DNA of 44,434 nt from Lachnospiraceae bacterium (GTDB lineage: Bacteria > Bacillota > Clostridia > Lachnospirales > Lachnospiraceae). This document shows, piece by piece, positions 1 through 8,290 of this stretch. Position 1 is the first letter of the stretch. Each line of letters opens with the position of its first letter. A program made the position numbers and the translations under genes. Location of the stretch: NCBI GenBank assembly GCA_024681795.1, contig JAILAD010000031.1:1-44434 (forward strand). The letters are read 5' to 3'. The notes beneath the pieces were generated by a model. It searched no databases. It was given only the letters and a program-made list of their open reading frames with translations, and was not told the DNA's origin.

Positions 1-1
1 C

Positions 2-160
2 CTTGGATCGCTTTTTGAAAGATTTACAAGAATAATAATGAGCAAAGATTTTCATATCGGAGAGTATGACGGTGAAGAAGTCATACTGCTGGGTACAGAT
101 GATTCGGACGAAGGCTCGTACCTTTTCGATTATTTGAATTCGGAGGATTCGGTAAAGTAG
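2..160 (+). CDS. 3' end of an unknown gene, cut by the window edge
   Basis: An open frame runs from the left edge to a TAG at 158-160 and encodes the last 52 residues of a protein. The visible part is acidic (GEYDGEEVILLGTDDSDEG) with no motif I recognise. An internal ATG at 38 could start a 40-residue protein, but no good ribosome binding site precedes it, so a gene entering from the left is more likely. It reads towards the conjugation genes. Function unknown. Confidence 0.45.
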   Translation, partial: LGSLFERFTRIIMSKDFHIGEYDGEEVILLGTDDSDEGSYLFDYLNSEDSVK

Positions 161-268
161 CGCAATAACAGAACCATTGTTTTATGCTGTTTAGTGAGTA
201 AAATTGGAATATAAAAAACTACATCTTTATAAGATCAACTGGTTTTGAAAATACATAGGGGGCTTTTT

Positions 269-535
269 GTGGAGATAGCATATAGGATATATCCGTTGCC
301 AAATGGAACGGTGTATACGGAAGAAGAAATACAAACCATTGATGATGTTGTGAGATTATTTGATTATTGCCAGATTTTGGAGGCGAATATTTCAAAAGGT
401 GGATGGAACTATCTTATTGATAGATTTGGTTTGAACGAATTGTTTGAAGCGGATAAAAAGAGCGGATGGTTTGATTGCACTAGTTTAGAAGAATTTGCCA
501 AAGCCATAGCAAACGAAATGGATAATTCAGATTAA
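269..535 (+). CDS. Small acidic protein of unknown function
   Basis: An 88-residue protein if the GTG at 269 is the start; I chose it because AGGGGG lies seven bases upstream, whereas the longer TTG start at 245 has no ribosome binding site. The product begins MEIAYRIYPLPNG and is acidic (DDVVRLFDYCQILEAN, then a tryptophan-containing GGWNYLIDRFG segment). It has no membrane segment, metal-binding motif or signal peptide, and I recognise no family. It sits between an edge-truncated gene and two terminator-like hairpins, so it is probably transcribed apart from the conjugation operon. Small genes like this are common ICE accessories, but nothing here shows what it does. Confidence 0.5.
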   Translation: MEIAYRIYPLPNGTVYTEEEIQTIDDVVRLFDYCQILEANISKGGWNYLIDRFGLNELFEADKKSGWFDCTSLEEFAKAIANEMDNSD

Positions 536-642
536 GCTTGATGTAAGATGCAGAGGAAGATGAAGATAAAATGATAAAGTAGAAAAGAGCGCAGAAATAA
601 TGGTGATTTCTACTAATTGATTTATAGGAATCGTTGATTTTG

Positions 643-679
643 GCGGTACTGTATGGGAAATATGGTACCGCTATTTTTT
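643..679 (+). terminator. Intrinsic terminator, first of two
   Basis: GCGGTAC (643-649) pairs with GTACCGC (665-671) and six T follow at 674-679. It probably ends the transcript from the upstream small genes before the conjugation operon starts. Confidence 0.65.
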
Positions 680-688
680 GCTCGATCG

Positions 689-716
689 CCTGCAGGTTCA
701 CACTTGCAGGTTTTTT
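689..716 (+). terminator. Intrinsic terminator, second of two
   Basis: CCTGCAGGT and ACTTGCAGG form a near-perfect stem with a very short loop, followed by six T at 711-716. It lies ten bases after the first hairpin, giving tandem terminators just ahead of the Maff2-like gene. One of them could be a regulated attenuator for the transfer operon; that is inference. Confidence 0.65.
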
Positions 717-719
717 GTT

Positions 720-774
720 GCCAAAGCACCGGTATATCATTTCCGAAAGCATAAATCTCCGCCGATGCTTTGGC
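720..774 (+). promoter_or_regulatory. Long-armed inverted repeat in the leader of the transfer operon
   Basis: GCCAAAGCA (720-728) is the exact reverse complement of TGCTTTGGC (766-774), enclosing 37 bases. It sits 40 bases before the start of the first transfer gene and directly after the tandem terminators. It could be a structured 5' leader or an operator. I know no named family for it. Confidence 0.35.
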
Positions 775-814
775 ACATAGATCGATTATGGAAAGGAAGG
801 AGGTGAATAGACAC

Positions 815-1036
815 ATGGAGTTTTTTACTACAGCCGTTAACGGCTTAAAAATTGTAGTAACAGCAATCGGCGCCGGAATCGGTGTCTGGGGTGTTATCAA
901 CCTGCTGGAAGGTTATGGCCAGGATAACCCCGCAAGTAAGTCGCAGGGAATCAAGCAGCTGATGAGCGGTGGCGGAATCATTATTATCGCTCAGACTGTA
1001 ATACCGCAACTTACTAATTTATTCAGTGCAAGCTAA
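815..1036 (+). CDS. Maff2 family mobile element protein (small membrane protein)
   Basis: A 73-residue protein with two hydrophobic stretches (about 8-26 and 50-62) separated by a short polar loop (EGYGQDNPASKSQG). The start at 815 is set by a perfect AAGGAGGTG nine bases upstream. The N-terminus MEFFTTAVNGLKIVV and the glycine pattern match the Maff2 family, found at the head of conjugation operons in Clostridia. Its size, topology and place before a VirB6-like gene suggest a pilin-like or VirB2-like subunit, but that role is inferred, not established. It is first in a rightward operon, 12 bases before the next gene. Confidence 0.8.
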   Translation: MEFFTTAVNGLKIVVTAIGAGIGVWGVINLLEGYGQDNPASKSQGIKQLMSGGGIIIIAQTVIPQLTNLFSAS

Positions 1037-1048
1037 AAGGAGTATGGA

Positions 1049-1921
1049 ATGGGAAGATTAATTACAGCAATGATGGATCACTATAACACACTCCTGATCG
1101 GTATTATCGAGTTCTGCCTGAAAAACATGTTTACGGATGTCAATGACGGAATGAAGTACGTGGTTGTGTTTGCGGGAAAAGGTCCCGGCATTGTGTTGCC
1201 GGAAGCATTTGAAATGATTAAGAAGTTATCAGACAACGTGATGCTTCCTCTTTCCTGTATTATTATCAGCTTTATTCTGACATATGAACTGATTTCCATG
1301 GTCATAGACAAAAACAACATGCATGAGGTGGACTCGGCACTTTTGGCAAGGTATTTATTCAAAGCAGTGGCTTCCGTGTTTCTTTTATCGAAAAGCTATG
1401 AAATAACAATGGCGATTTTTGACGTAGGGGCTTATATCGTAGAAGAAGCAGCGAAAGTCATTGTATCCTCAGCCGATTTAAGTGTACCGGATGCAATGGT
1501 AAATACCTATGTGAATTCCCTGAGCACGATGTCAACACCGCAACTATATGGTGCTGCAGGTGGCTTAATACTGTCGATGTTCACCTTTAAAATTATGGCA
1601 GTTTTAATCATTGTGATTTCTTATGGAAGACTGGTTGAAATGTTTTTAATGGTGTCTGTTTCCCCGGTTGCTTTCGCAACATTTGGTAACAAAGAGTGGG
1701 GACAAATCGGCGTAAATTATCTTAAGGCACTGGTGGCGCTTGCGTTCCAGGGATTTTTGATTATGGTTTTAGTCGGTGTATACACGGCGATATTAGAGAG
1801 TATGACACATGCGACGAACCTAACCGGAATGGTTTTTAATTTTGTGATACTGAGTGTACTGTTTTGCTTTAGTCTCTTTAAGACAGCGAGCCTGTCCAAG
1901 CAGATATTTACAGTACGATAG
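1049..1921 (+). CDS. VirB6/TrbL-like conjugal transfer membrane protein (CD1112 type)
   Basis: A 290-residue polytopic membrane protein with about six hydrophobic segments, including VMLPLSCIIISFILTYELI near 70-90 and LVALAFQGFLIMVLVGVY near 225-245. Polytopic proteins of this size between a Maff2 gene and a PrgI gene are the VirB6/TrbL-like inner-membrane channel of Gram-positive type IV secretion systems (the C. difficile CD1112 family). The core signature around KIMAVLIIVISYGRLVEMFLM, a long central helix pair, fits. An AAAGGAG lies just upstream of the ATG. It would line the membrane pore through which the relaxase-DNA complex passes. Confidence 0.82.
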   Translation: MGRLITAMMDHYNTLLIGIIEFCLKNMFTDVNDGMKYVVVFAGKGPGIVLPEAFEMIKKLSDNVMLPLSCIIISFILTYELISMVIDKNNMHEVDSALLARYLFKAVASVFLLSKSYEITMAIFDVGAYIVEEAAKVIVSSADLSVPDAMVNTYVNSLSTMSTPQLYGAAGGLILSMFTFKIMAVLIIVISYGRLVEMFLMVSVSPVAFATFGNKEWGQIGVNYLKALVALAFQGFLIMVLVGVYTAILESMTHATNLTGMVFNFVILSVLFCFSLFKTASLSKQIFTVR

Positions 1922-1930
1922 GAGGAGAAA

Positions 1931-2335
1931 ATGGCGATATCCGTATCGGTGCCGAAGGATTTATCAAAGATCAAGACCAAGATGGCACTTAACTTAACAA
2001 AACGGCAGATTATCTGCTTTGGAGCAGGGATCGCTCTGGCCGTGCCGATGTTTTTCTTAACAAAACCGGTGCTCGGAGCGGAAGGTGCGGCAATGATATG
2101 CATGGCATGTCTGTTTCCGTTTTTCCTGCTTGGCATGTATGAAAAAAACGGTGTCCCGGCAGAAAAACTCTTGTATTATTCCATACGAAGAAAAGTATTA
2201 AGGCCGGAGATTAGACCGAGAATGAATAGAACCCGGTTTGAGGAAGAAGAATACAGAAAAAAAGTAAGGAAGGAGATTGCAGCACTTGAAAGGAAAGCAG
2301 CTTCAGGCGGCAGGAGAACTAAAGACAGCACTTGA
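1931..2335 (+). CDS. prgI: PrgI family mobile element protein
   Basis: A 134-residue protein with a soluble N-terminus (MAISVSVPKDLSKIKTKMA), two adjacent hydrophobic helices at about 27-75, and a charged C-terminal tail rich in K, R and E. This is the usual PrgI layout, a small membrane protein encoded immediately before the VirB4 ATPase and thought to help anchor it (VirB3-like position). It starts nine bases after the VirB6-like gene with a GGAGGAG site, and its end overlaps the VirB4 gene by about 50 bases in another frame, suggesting translational coupling. Confidence 0.82.
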   Translation: MAISVSVPKDLSKIKTKMALNLTKRQIICFGAGIALAVPMFFLTKPVLGAEGAAMICMACLFPFFLLGMYEKNGVPAEKLLYYSIRRKVLRPEIRPRMNRTRFEEEEYRKKVRKEIAALERKAASGGRRTKDST

Positions 2336-4808
2336 TGCCTATCAAAAGAGAATGAAAATCTGGCTGCAGGTAAATTTCAAGGATCGCAAACTATCCAAAG
2401 ATGAGAAAAAGAAGTTGTATCAGTTAAAACTCTTTGATGCAGGAGTCTCGAAAGAACAGCTTGAGATTAATACTGCACAGAAGAGTATTCCGTTTCTAAA
2501 GATGTACGAGGAGGGTATCTGTCAGGTGACGGATACCTTCTTCTGTAAAATCATTGAATTTCAGGATATCAATTATGAACTGCTGGAAGTCGAAGAGCGA
2601 GGGGAGGTACTGGAAGAATATTCCAAGTTTATCAATTACTTTGATCCTTCCATAAAGTTCCAGTTGTTTTTCTTTAACCGCAAGGTTTCGGCAAAGCGGT
2701 TAAGGGAGCGTTTTGAGATTCCTGCCCAGCAGGATCAGTTTGATGATATCCGTGAAGAATTTGCAGAAATACTAAAAAACCAGTCTGCAAAGGGAAATAA
2801 CGGAATCATCAAATCCAAGTACGTCATCTTCGGAAAAGAATGTGAATCCTACGAGGATGCCAGAGCAAAGTTAGAAAATATCAGCAAAGACGTTGTAAGA
2901 AACTTAAATAACATGGGTGCATCGGCAAAGCGGCTGGATGGGAGGGAATGGTTACTCTTACTCCATGATTACTTTGTACAGTCCACGAAAGAGCAGTTCG
3001 TCTTTGATTATCAGACCATGGAGGAAGAAGGCCGGAGCGAGAAAGATTACATTGTTCCGAAGGTCTTCGACTTTTCTGAAAGGGACAGCTTTAAATCCGG
3101 AAGCAGATACGGAAAGACGTTATATCTGGATGTAATCTCGCCCCGGATGAATGATGAGTTTGTAAAAAAACTTTTAGAAGTAGACGGAAACTTTTCCGTA
3201 TCCGTGCACATGCATTCGTTAGGCCCTGTAGAAGCAATCAAGGTGGTAAAGCGGGCTTTGACGGACATCCAGAGTAAAAAGATTGATGAACAGAAAAAGG
3301 CCTTTAAAGGCGGCTGGGACATGGATATTGTTTCGGCGGATATTATAACATTCGAGCAGGATTTAATGGAATTATCCAATGACCTGAATTCCTCGAACCA
3401 GAAACTGTTCCAAACCACCATCTTAATTACGGTATTTGGAAAAGATGAAAAAGAACTCGACAACATGTATCAGAGTGTGAACGGAATCATCCAGCAGGCA
3501 AATTGCGAAATGATCATGTTTGATAACCGGCAGGAACAGGGATTCTTTTCCTCGGCCCCGTTATGTGTGAATGAGTTCCAGAAGGAAAGGCTATTTACAA
3601 CAAAGGTTATGGCAGTCATGATTCCGTTCCGGACCCAGGAACTGTTTATGGACGGTCCGGCGATTTATTACGGGCTGAATGCATTATCCAACAACATGAT
3701 CCTGGCAGACCGAAAGCGCCTTCGTACACCAAACGGCTTAATTCTCGGGACACCGGGATCCGGAAAATCCTTCTCGGCAAAAAGAGAAATCCTGGCATGC
3801 TTTTTAACAACCAGGGATGAGATTATTATCTGCGATCCGGAGGGAGAGTATTATCCGATTGTGGAAGCACTAAACGGGCAGGTGGTAAAACTTGCCACGA
3901 ACTCAAAAGCATACTTAAACCCGATGGATATCCAGTTATCCCATAAGGGTGATAAGGAAGCAATCCGGTTAAAATCAGCATTTATCATCACACTGATGGA
4001 TCTAATTGCCGGAGATACCACAAGCCTTGGAAACGATGAAAAGGGAATCATTGACGAATGTATCCGGCAGATTTATGACCGGTACTTTGCCAATCCCAAA
4101 CCGGAGAACATGCCGGTACTGGCGGATCTGTACCAGGCACTTTTAACCTACGATCCGAGAACGGGAAATCCGTACATGGAGGAGCATCTTTGCATGGAAG
4201 CAAGGAAGCAGGCGGTACATATCGCAAACAGTTTAAATCTCTATGTGAATGGTTCGCAGAACTATTTTAACCACCGGACGAACGTGGATAGCAATAACCG
4301 GATTCTTTGTTTTGATATCCGGGACTTGTCGAACCAGCTGAAAGAAATCGGAATGCTGATTGTACAGGATGCGGTATGGAACAGGGTCAGCAAAAACCGT
4401 GAGAGGAAACTATCTACCAGATACTACTGTGATGAGTTTCACTTATTGCTCCGGGAAAAGCAGACTGCGGATTATTCAATTGAGATGTGGAAACGGTTTC
4501 GTAAATGGGGCGGTATTCCGACGGGACTTACCCAGAATGTCACGGACTTTTTAAAGAGTCCGGATATCGAAGGGATCATCGGAAACAGCGATTTTATATA
4601 TCTTATGAATACCGGAAAGGAAGACCGGGATATCTTAAGGAAAGCATATAACCTGTCAGAAGGGCAGTTAGCACATATTACAAATGCAGAGCAGGGATGT
4701 GGACTGATTATTTTTGACAACTACGTGATTCCTTTTATTGACCGGTATCCGACCAATACCAAAACCTATGCCATTATGAACACAAAGCCGCAGGAAGAGG
4801 GTGATTAA
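2286..4808 (+). CDS. VirB4-like conjugal transfer ATPase (CD1110 type)
   Basis: A hexameric-type ATPase that powers the type IV secretion channel. The C-terminal half has a clear Walker A, GTPGSGKS (near residue 488), and a Walker B region RYYCDEFHLLL (near 716), with a PEGEYYPIVEAL segment and a C-terminal arginine-rich part (KEDRDILRKAY), all typical of VirB4/TraE. The N-terminal half is the family's variable domain. The start is uncertain: TTG at 2277 is one base from AAGGAG, so I prefer the in-frame TTG at 2286, ten bases from it. An ATG at 2352 is also possible. Length (about 840 aa) is normal. It overlaps prgI and abuts the next gene. Confidence 0.9.
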   Translation: MKGKQLQAAGELKTALDAYQKRMKIWLQVNFKDRKLSKDEKKKLYQLKLFDAGVSKEQLEINTAQKSIPFLKMYEEGICQVTDTFFCKIIEFQDINYELLEVEERGEVLEEYSKFINYFDPSIKFQLFFFNRKVSAKRLRERFEIPAQQDQFDDIREEFAEILKNQSAKGNNGIIKSKYVIFGKECESYEDARAKLENISKDVVRNLNNMGASAKRLDGREWLLLLHDYFVQSTKEQFVFDYQTMEEEGRSEKDYIVPKVFDFSERDSFKSGSRYGKTLYLDVISPRMNDEFVKKLLEVDGNFSVSVHMHSLGPVEAIKVVKRALTDIQSKKIDEQKKAFKGGWDMDIVSADIITFEQDLMELSNDLNSSNQKLFQTTILITVFGKDEKELDNMYQSVNGIIQQANCEMIMFDNRQEQGFFSSAPLCVNEFQKERLFTTKVMAVMIPFRTQELFMDGPAIYYGLNALSNNMILADRKRLRTPNGLILGTPGSGKSFSAKREILACFLTTRDEIIICDPEGEYYPIVEALNGQVVKLATNSKAYLNPMDIQLSHKGDKEAIRLKSAFIITLMDLIAGDTTSLGNDEKGIIDECIRQIYDRYFANPKPENMPVLADLYQALLTYDPRTGNPYMEEHLCMEARKQAVHIANSLNLYVNGSQNYFNHRTNVDSNNRILCFDIRDLSNQLKEIGMLIVQDAVWNRVSKNRERKLSTRYYCDEFHLLLREKQTADYSIEMWKRFRKWGGIPTGLTQNVTDFLKSPDIEGIIGNSDFIYLMNTGKEDRDILRKAYNLSEGQLAHITNAEQGCGLIIFDNYVIPFIDRYPTNTKTYAIMNTKPQEEGD

Positions 4809-6653
4809 ATGGCAAGGGATACCAAATTCCGGGCGGATGCAGCATTTGACGAAAGCCTGGAAAAAAGAGTTTCCGCGTATGACAGGAAAAGTGAGAGGGC
4901 AAAGAGAGCATGGGTCAATGCCAGAGAGGAAAATAAACAGCCAAACAGTTCCACCTATGTGGATGTTCCGGAATTTCATATCGAGAGAAGGATTGATGCG
5001 GATACGGGAAAGGTTTCTTATGAACTGGGACAGAGTATCAATCGAATTGCGACACCGCACATAAGGAGCCTGAAGCGTTTAAAGCGAAGGGCATATTATG
5101 AGGCGAGCGGATATCTGCATCGGAAGGTATCCGAAAATGAGCAGGATAATATCGCAGTAGAAGCATCGCATAAGACGGAGCAGACCGGAGAGGAAGCAGT
5201 TGCAAGCCTGAAGGGAATGTTACCGTCCGGCAGAACACTATCGAGAAAACTGCAGCAAAGCATAGAACAGAAAAATCAGCGGCAGAGGCAGGAAAACAGA
5301 GTCAATTTGTTCCGGAGGGAAATGGATGAATATAAAGCAGCCCAGAACCAAAACATGTTTTTGACAAAGGAAAAAGGGCAGGAAGTATTCAGACAGAAAC
5401 CGGTCTCTTTTGCAGGAAAGAACGCAGATAAGGTAGCGAAGGCCACAACAAAAGATGCTGCGGAAGAGATGCTAAAGGCCGAGAAACGAAAACGCAAAAA
5501 ACGAATGCGGAAGATGGCCATGCGGGAGTTACAAAAGGAAACGGCAAAAAAGACCGCCCGGGCAACGGCAAAAGGAGCAGAGGCCGGAGTCGGAGCAACC
5601 GCCGCAACCACTGCAGCGGGTGCAGGAGTCAGTACCGCAGCGGCATCCAGCGGAGCCGGCTATTATTTCCTTTATGCGGTCTTAATTATCGTATGCATTA
5701 TTCTTTTGATCTTTATTGCCGCGCTTTGTGTATTTTTATTTGTTTCCCAGAAAAACCTGCAGGAAAATGTTCTGATGGCAATGTACCAAAGCGAACCGGA
5801 ACAGATCGAAGCAGCGGAACTGCATTACAGCTATCTGGAAGCAAATCTGCAACGATATATGGAAGAACTGGAGGATTCCGAAGAAGGATACGACGGTTAT
5901 GTGATTGATGAAGCGGCCGGGATCGGGCATAATCCGTACACGTTAATTAATTATCTGTCTGCAAAATACGGACAGTTTGAATATGCGGACGTGGAAAGCG
6001 AGATTGATGAACTGTACCAGGAGTCTTATACGCTGACCACCTGGGTGGAGGATATTGATGTCACACCATCGGAAGAAGAGACCAGCGAGGATCCGGGGGA
6101 AGAACCGAGTGAGGAACCGGAACCTGTTACACTGCATATCTTTCATGTGAAACTTACCAAAAAGAGCCTGGAGGAGATTGTTTCGGAACGGATGGATGAG
6201 GAAGAAACGGAGAGATATGACTTATACGGGGAGACGCATGGAGGATTTCAGTTTGTCGCATCTCCGACCGGAGATGATTTTACCGGCAGAATCAGCAGTT
6301 ATTACGGATACCGCTATCATCCGATCCGCGAAGAGATACGGCTGCACAGAGGACTTGATATTGCACTTGCGGAAGGTACGGAGTTATATGCCGGTATTAA
6401 CGGAACCATTACGGCAGCTACGGAAGATCCGGGAGGATACGGCAAATATATCACCATTACCGGAGAGGACGGAGTACAGGTGCGATACGGTCATATGTCC
6501 GAGTTTCTGGTAAGTGAAGGAGATGTAGTAAGATGCGGTGATCTGATAGGAAAAAGCGGAAATACAGGGGCGAGCACCGGACCGCATGTACATGTGGAGG
6601 TGTTAGAAGGAGGGAATTACTATAACCCTCTTTTTTATTTGGATACGGAATAA
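4809..6653 (+). CDS. Membrane-anchored M23 peptidase of the transfer apparatus (CD1108 type)
   Basis: A 614-residue protein: a long basic, alanine-rich cytoplasmic region (1-284), one membrane helix (about 285-313), an acidic extracellular stalk (SEEETSEDPGEEPSEEPEP, about 421-440) and a C-terminal LytM-type M23 domain (about 490-610). The peptidase signature is complete: HRGLD gives the zinc ligands H513 and D517, GHMS gives H562, and HVH gives H593 and H595. It should cut peptide cross-links in the wall so the conjugation channel can pass, the role filled by VirB1-like hydrolases. The ATG directly follows the VirB4 stop, with GAGG upstream, so the two are translationally coupled. Confidence 0.88.
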   Translation: MARDTKFRADAAFDESLEKRVSAYDRKSERAKRAWVNAREENKQPNSSTYVDVPEFHIERRIDADTGKVSYELGQSINRIATPHIRSLKRLKRRAYYEASGYLHRKVSENEQDNIAVEASHKTEQTGEEAVASLKGMLPSGRTLSRKLQQSIEQKNQRQRQENRVNLFRREMDEYKAAQNQNMFLTKEKGQEVFRQKPVSFAGKNADKVAKATTKDAAEEMLKAEKRKRKKRMRKMAMRELQKETAKKTARATAKGAEAGVGATAATTAAGAGVSTAAASSGAGYYFLYAVLIIVCIILLIFIAALCVFLFVSQKNLQENVLMAMYQSEPEQIEAAELHYSYLEANLQRYMEELEDSEEGYDGYVIDEAAGIGHNPYTLINYLSAKYGQFEYADVESEIDELYQESYTLTTWVEDIDVTPSEEETSEDPGEEPSEEPEPVTLHIFHVKLTKKSLEEIVSERMDEEETERYDLYGETHGGFQFVASPTGDDFTGRISSYYGYRYHPIREEIRLHRGLDIALAEGTELYAGINGTITAATEDPGGYGKYITITGEDGVQVRYGHMSEFLVSEGDVVRCGDLIGKSGNTGASTGPHVHVEVLEGGNYYNPLFYLDTE

Positions 6654-6671
6654 AGTCTCGCTGACGAGACT
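6654..6671 (+). other. Perfect intercistronic hairpin
   Basis: AGTCTCG-CTGA-CGAGACT is a perfect 7-bp stem with a four-base loop, starting right after the M23 peptidase stop codon. No T-run follows, so it is more likely an mRNA-stability or processing hairpin than a terminator. Confidence 0.5.
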
Positions 6672-6690
6672 GATACGAAAAGGAGGATGA

Positions 6691-7005
6691 ATGGAGAATA
6701 AGAAAAGAACCCTTCTTGCAAAGCGCCTGAAAGAGGCAAAGCAGGAAGCGAAACGAAAGCAGGAGGCTGCCGAAGTCCTGGAGCGGGCGCTCGTGGAAAT
6801 GGATCAGGTAGAGGCTCAGAAACTCTTGCAAAAGTATCATCTGACTCCCGGGGAATTGGAAGACATTTTGGAAGAGAAAAAGAAAGAAAACGAAGAACTG
6901 TTAAAGAAGGACAGCGAATATGCTGTTCTATTTTTTGTGTGTTTATTCCGCGGAGTTTGCCAGGATTGTAAAAGCATTCGCACTGAAATGAAGACAAGAG
7001 GTTAA
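6691..7005 (+). CDS. Small coiled-coil protein, possibly DUF4315-like
   Basis: A 104-residue protein with a strong AAAGGAGG site upstream. Residues 5-72 are almost all helix-forming and charged (RLKEAKQEAKRKQEAAEVLE, then KYHLTPGELEDILEEKKKEN), predicting a coiled coil. The LTPGEL turn resembles DUF4315 proteins, which usually follow the CD1108-type gene in related elements; I cannot confirm that. The last 25 residues (YAVLFFVCLFRGVCQDCK onward) differ in character, being hydrophobic and cysteine-containing. They may reflect a late frameshift or recombination junction. It is the last gene of the transfer operon visible here. The topoisomerase often found after it is absent. Confidence 0.5.
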   Translation: MENKKRTLLAKRLKEAKQEAKRKQEAAEVLERALVEMDQVEAQKLLQKYHLTPGELEDILEEKKKENEELLKKDSEYAVLFFVCLFRGVCQDCKSIRTEMKTRG

Positions 7006-7018
7006 TTCGTAAAAATTA

Positions 7019-7118
7019 CATTTCCCACAGTGAAGGGAGGACTAAATTGCCACCGTAACGGTGATAACAAAGAAACCTTGAAAACACTACACTATAATCA
7101 TGGTAGACCATGGGAAAT
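7019..7118 (+). promoter_or_regulatory. Intergenic region with nested inverted repeats
   Basis: CATTTCCCA (7019-7027) is the exact reverse complement of TGGGAAATG (7110-7118). Inside lie CACCGT-A-ACGGTG (7051-7063) and CATGGT-AG-ACCATG (7099-7112), and a -10-like TATAAT at 7093-7098 with no clear -35. Such nesting suggests operators or a folded leader for the following gene. GGGAGG at 7035-7040 resembles a ribosome binding site but has no start codon after it. Confidence 0.4.
7046..7061 (+). repeat. 16-bp direct repeat, copy 1
   Basis: ATTGCCACCGTAACGG here is repeated exactly at 7571-7586, so the two copies bracket one small gene. Copy 1 extends into the perfect palindrome CACCGT-A-ACGGTG; copy 2 does not. 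Confidence 0.7.
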
Positions 7119-7127
7119 GGACGAAAA

Positions 7128-7571
7128 ATGAACAAATTGGAAGAAAGAATACAGGGAGTACGGATGAAGGACATTCAGCAATTTTTACAGGAAAATGAAT
7201 CGGAGATGACGAAGGCCAATGCCTTTTCAGAGTATATGCGGCAGAAATTCAGGGAAAAGGGATTGCTGCAGCAGGATGTATTTTTGCAGGCGGATATTCC
7301 GGAGCGGTACGGATATAAACTGATTTCTATGGAAAAACATACAAAGCAAAGGGATATCATTATTCGGATCTGTTACGCAGCAGAATTCAACTTGGAGGAA
7401 ACACAGGCAGCGTTGCACCTTTATCGGATGCCGGAACTGTATCCGGAATTCCCGCGGGATGCACTTATTATGGTTGCATTGAATGACCGGCCGGGAGATG
7501 TAATTGATCTGAATTCCGTACTGAAAAAGAACGGAATGGTTCCGCTTCGGTCAAGTGGAACTACAGTGTGA
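7128..7571 (+). CDS. Probable helical regulatory protein of unknown family
   Basis: A 147-residue soluble protein from the ATG at 7128. An ATG at 7110 is open but lacks a ribosome binding site, and one at 7164 follows GGGAG by about six bases and is a serious alternative. The segment FSEYMRQKFREKGLLQQDVF then RYGYKLISMEKHTKQRDIII has the spacing of a helix-turn-helix (a helix, LLQQDVFLQADI, then a recognition-like helix), like an XRE-type fold. The second half (YCAAEFNLEETQAALHLYRM) looks like repeated helices. I recall similar proteins in Lachnospiraceae next to signalling genes, but cannot name a family. It is bracketed by a 16-bp direct repeat. Confidence 0.6.
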   Translation: MNKLEERIQGVRMKDIQQFLQENESEMTKANAFSEYMRQKFREKGLLQQDVFLQADIPERYGYKLISMEKHTKQRDIIIRICYAAEFNLEETQAALHLYRMPELYPEFPRDALIMVALNDRPGDVIDLNSVLKKNGMVPLRSSGTTV

Positions 7572-7586
7572 TTGCCACCGTAACGG
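7571..7586 (+). repeat. 16-bp direct repeat, copy 2
   Basis: Exact second copy of ATTGCCACCGTAACGG, starting on the last base of the preceding gene's stop codon. It is followed by GGGGCAAC rather than the palindrome arm seen in copy 1. Confidence 0.7.
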
Positions 7587-7645
7587 GGGCAACGGAAAGT
7601 ACCTGATTTTGATAAAATGAAAAAAATGCGATGGGAGGGATGACC

Positions 7646-8176
7646 ATGAAAATACAGGTTTTAGAATGTCCGAAATGCCATGCAACACTTGAAAATGATA
7701 ACGAAAGCCTGGGTACCTTCTTTTGTAAGTACTGCGGTCAGAAGATTGTGGTGGAAGAACTGCAGGATGCCGCTGTTAAGGTGAAAGTGCGAGAAATGGA
7801 GATCGAGCACGAAGAGAAAAAGATGGAGTACGAGCAAAGGAAGCAGAATATCACTTTTGCTCAGGAAAAAGAGAAAGAAAATCGGAACTCCAAGAAACTA
7901 TTGATCGGAATTGCAGCATATATAGCCATAATGGCACTTGCCTTTGTTGCTTTGGGTAGTTTAGGAGGCGATCATAAAAAGCTTGTGAAACAGCTAAGAA
8001 AAACCGAAATAGAAGTTCAGGAAGCAATCAGAGATGGCGATTATGATTATGCCATGATTAAAGTGAATGAACTCAGGCTTGATGATAATTATTCTGATGA
8101 ACAAACCAAGGCATGGGACGAGAAAAGAGAGGATTATATCGAACTGATCAAAAGCAAGCAGAAGGTGAAAAAATAA
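7646..8176 (+). CDS. Zinc-ribbon protein with one membrane helix
   Basis: A 176-residue protein. CPKCH and CKYCG, about 23 residues apart at the N-terminus, form a four-cysteine zinc ribbon. A charged coiled segment (EMEIEHEEKKMEYEQRKQN) follows, then one membrane helix (KLLIGIAAYIAIMALAFVAL, about 84-103) and a C-terminal helical repeat-like domain (VQEAIRDGDYDYAMIKVNEL). The ribbon would be cytoplasmic. I chose the ATG at 7646 because GGGAGGG ends seven bases before it; the ATGs at 7631 and 7640 overlap that site. Zinc-ribbon plus membrane-helix proteins are common and poorly characterised. No enzyme motif is visible. Its role in the element is unknown. Confidence 0.65.
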   Translation: MKIQVLECPKCHATLENDNESLGTFFCKYCGQKIVVEELQDAAVKVKVREMEIEHEEKKMEYEQRKQNITFAQEKEKENRNSKKLLIGIAAYIAIMALAFVALGSLGGDHKKLVKQLRKTEIEVQEAIRDGDYDYAMIKVNELRLDDNYSDEQTKAWDEKREDYIELIKSKQKVKK

Positions 8177-8290
8177 GGGCTGAATACCTGTACATATTTG
8201 GTACACAAAAGTTTAACGTTTGTTCATAAAAAACAGTGCAGGATTGATAGACATTGTTCGCAAATTTGAATACAATAGATATTGTAATTG

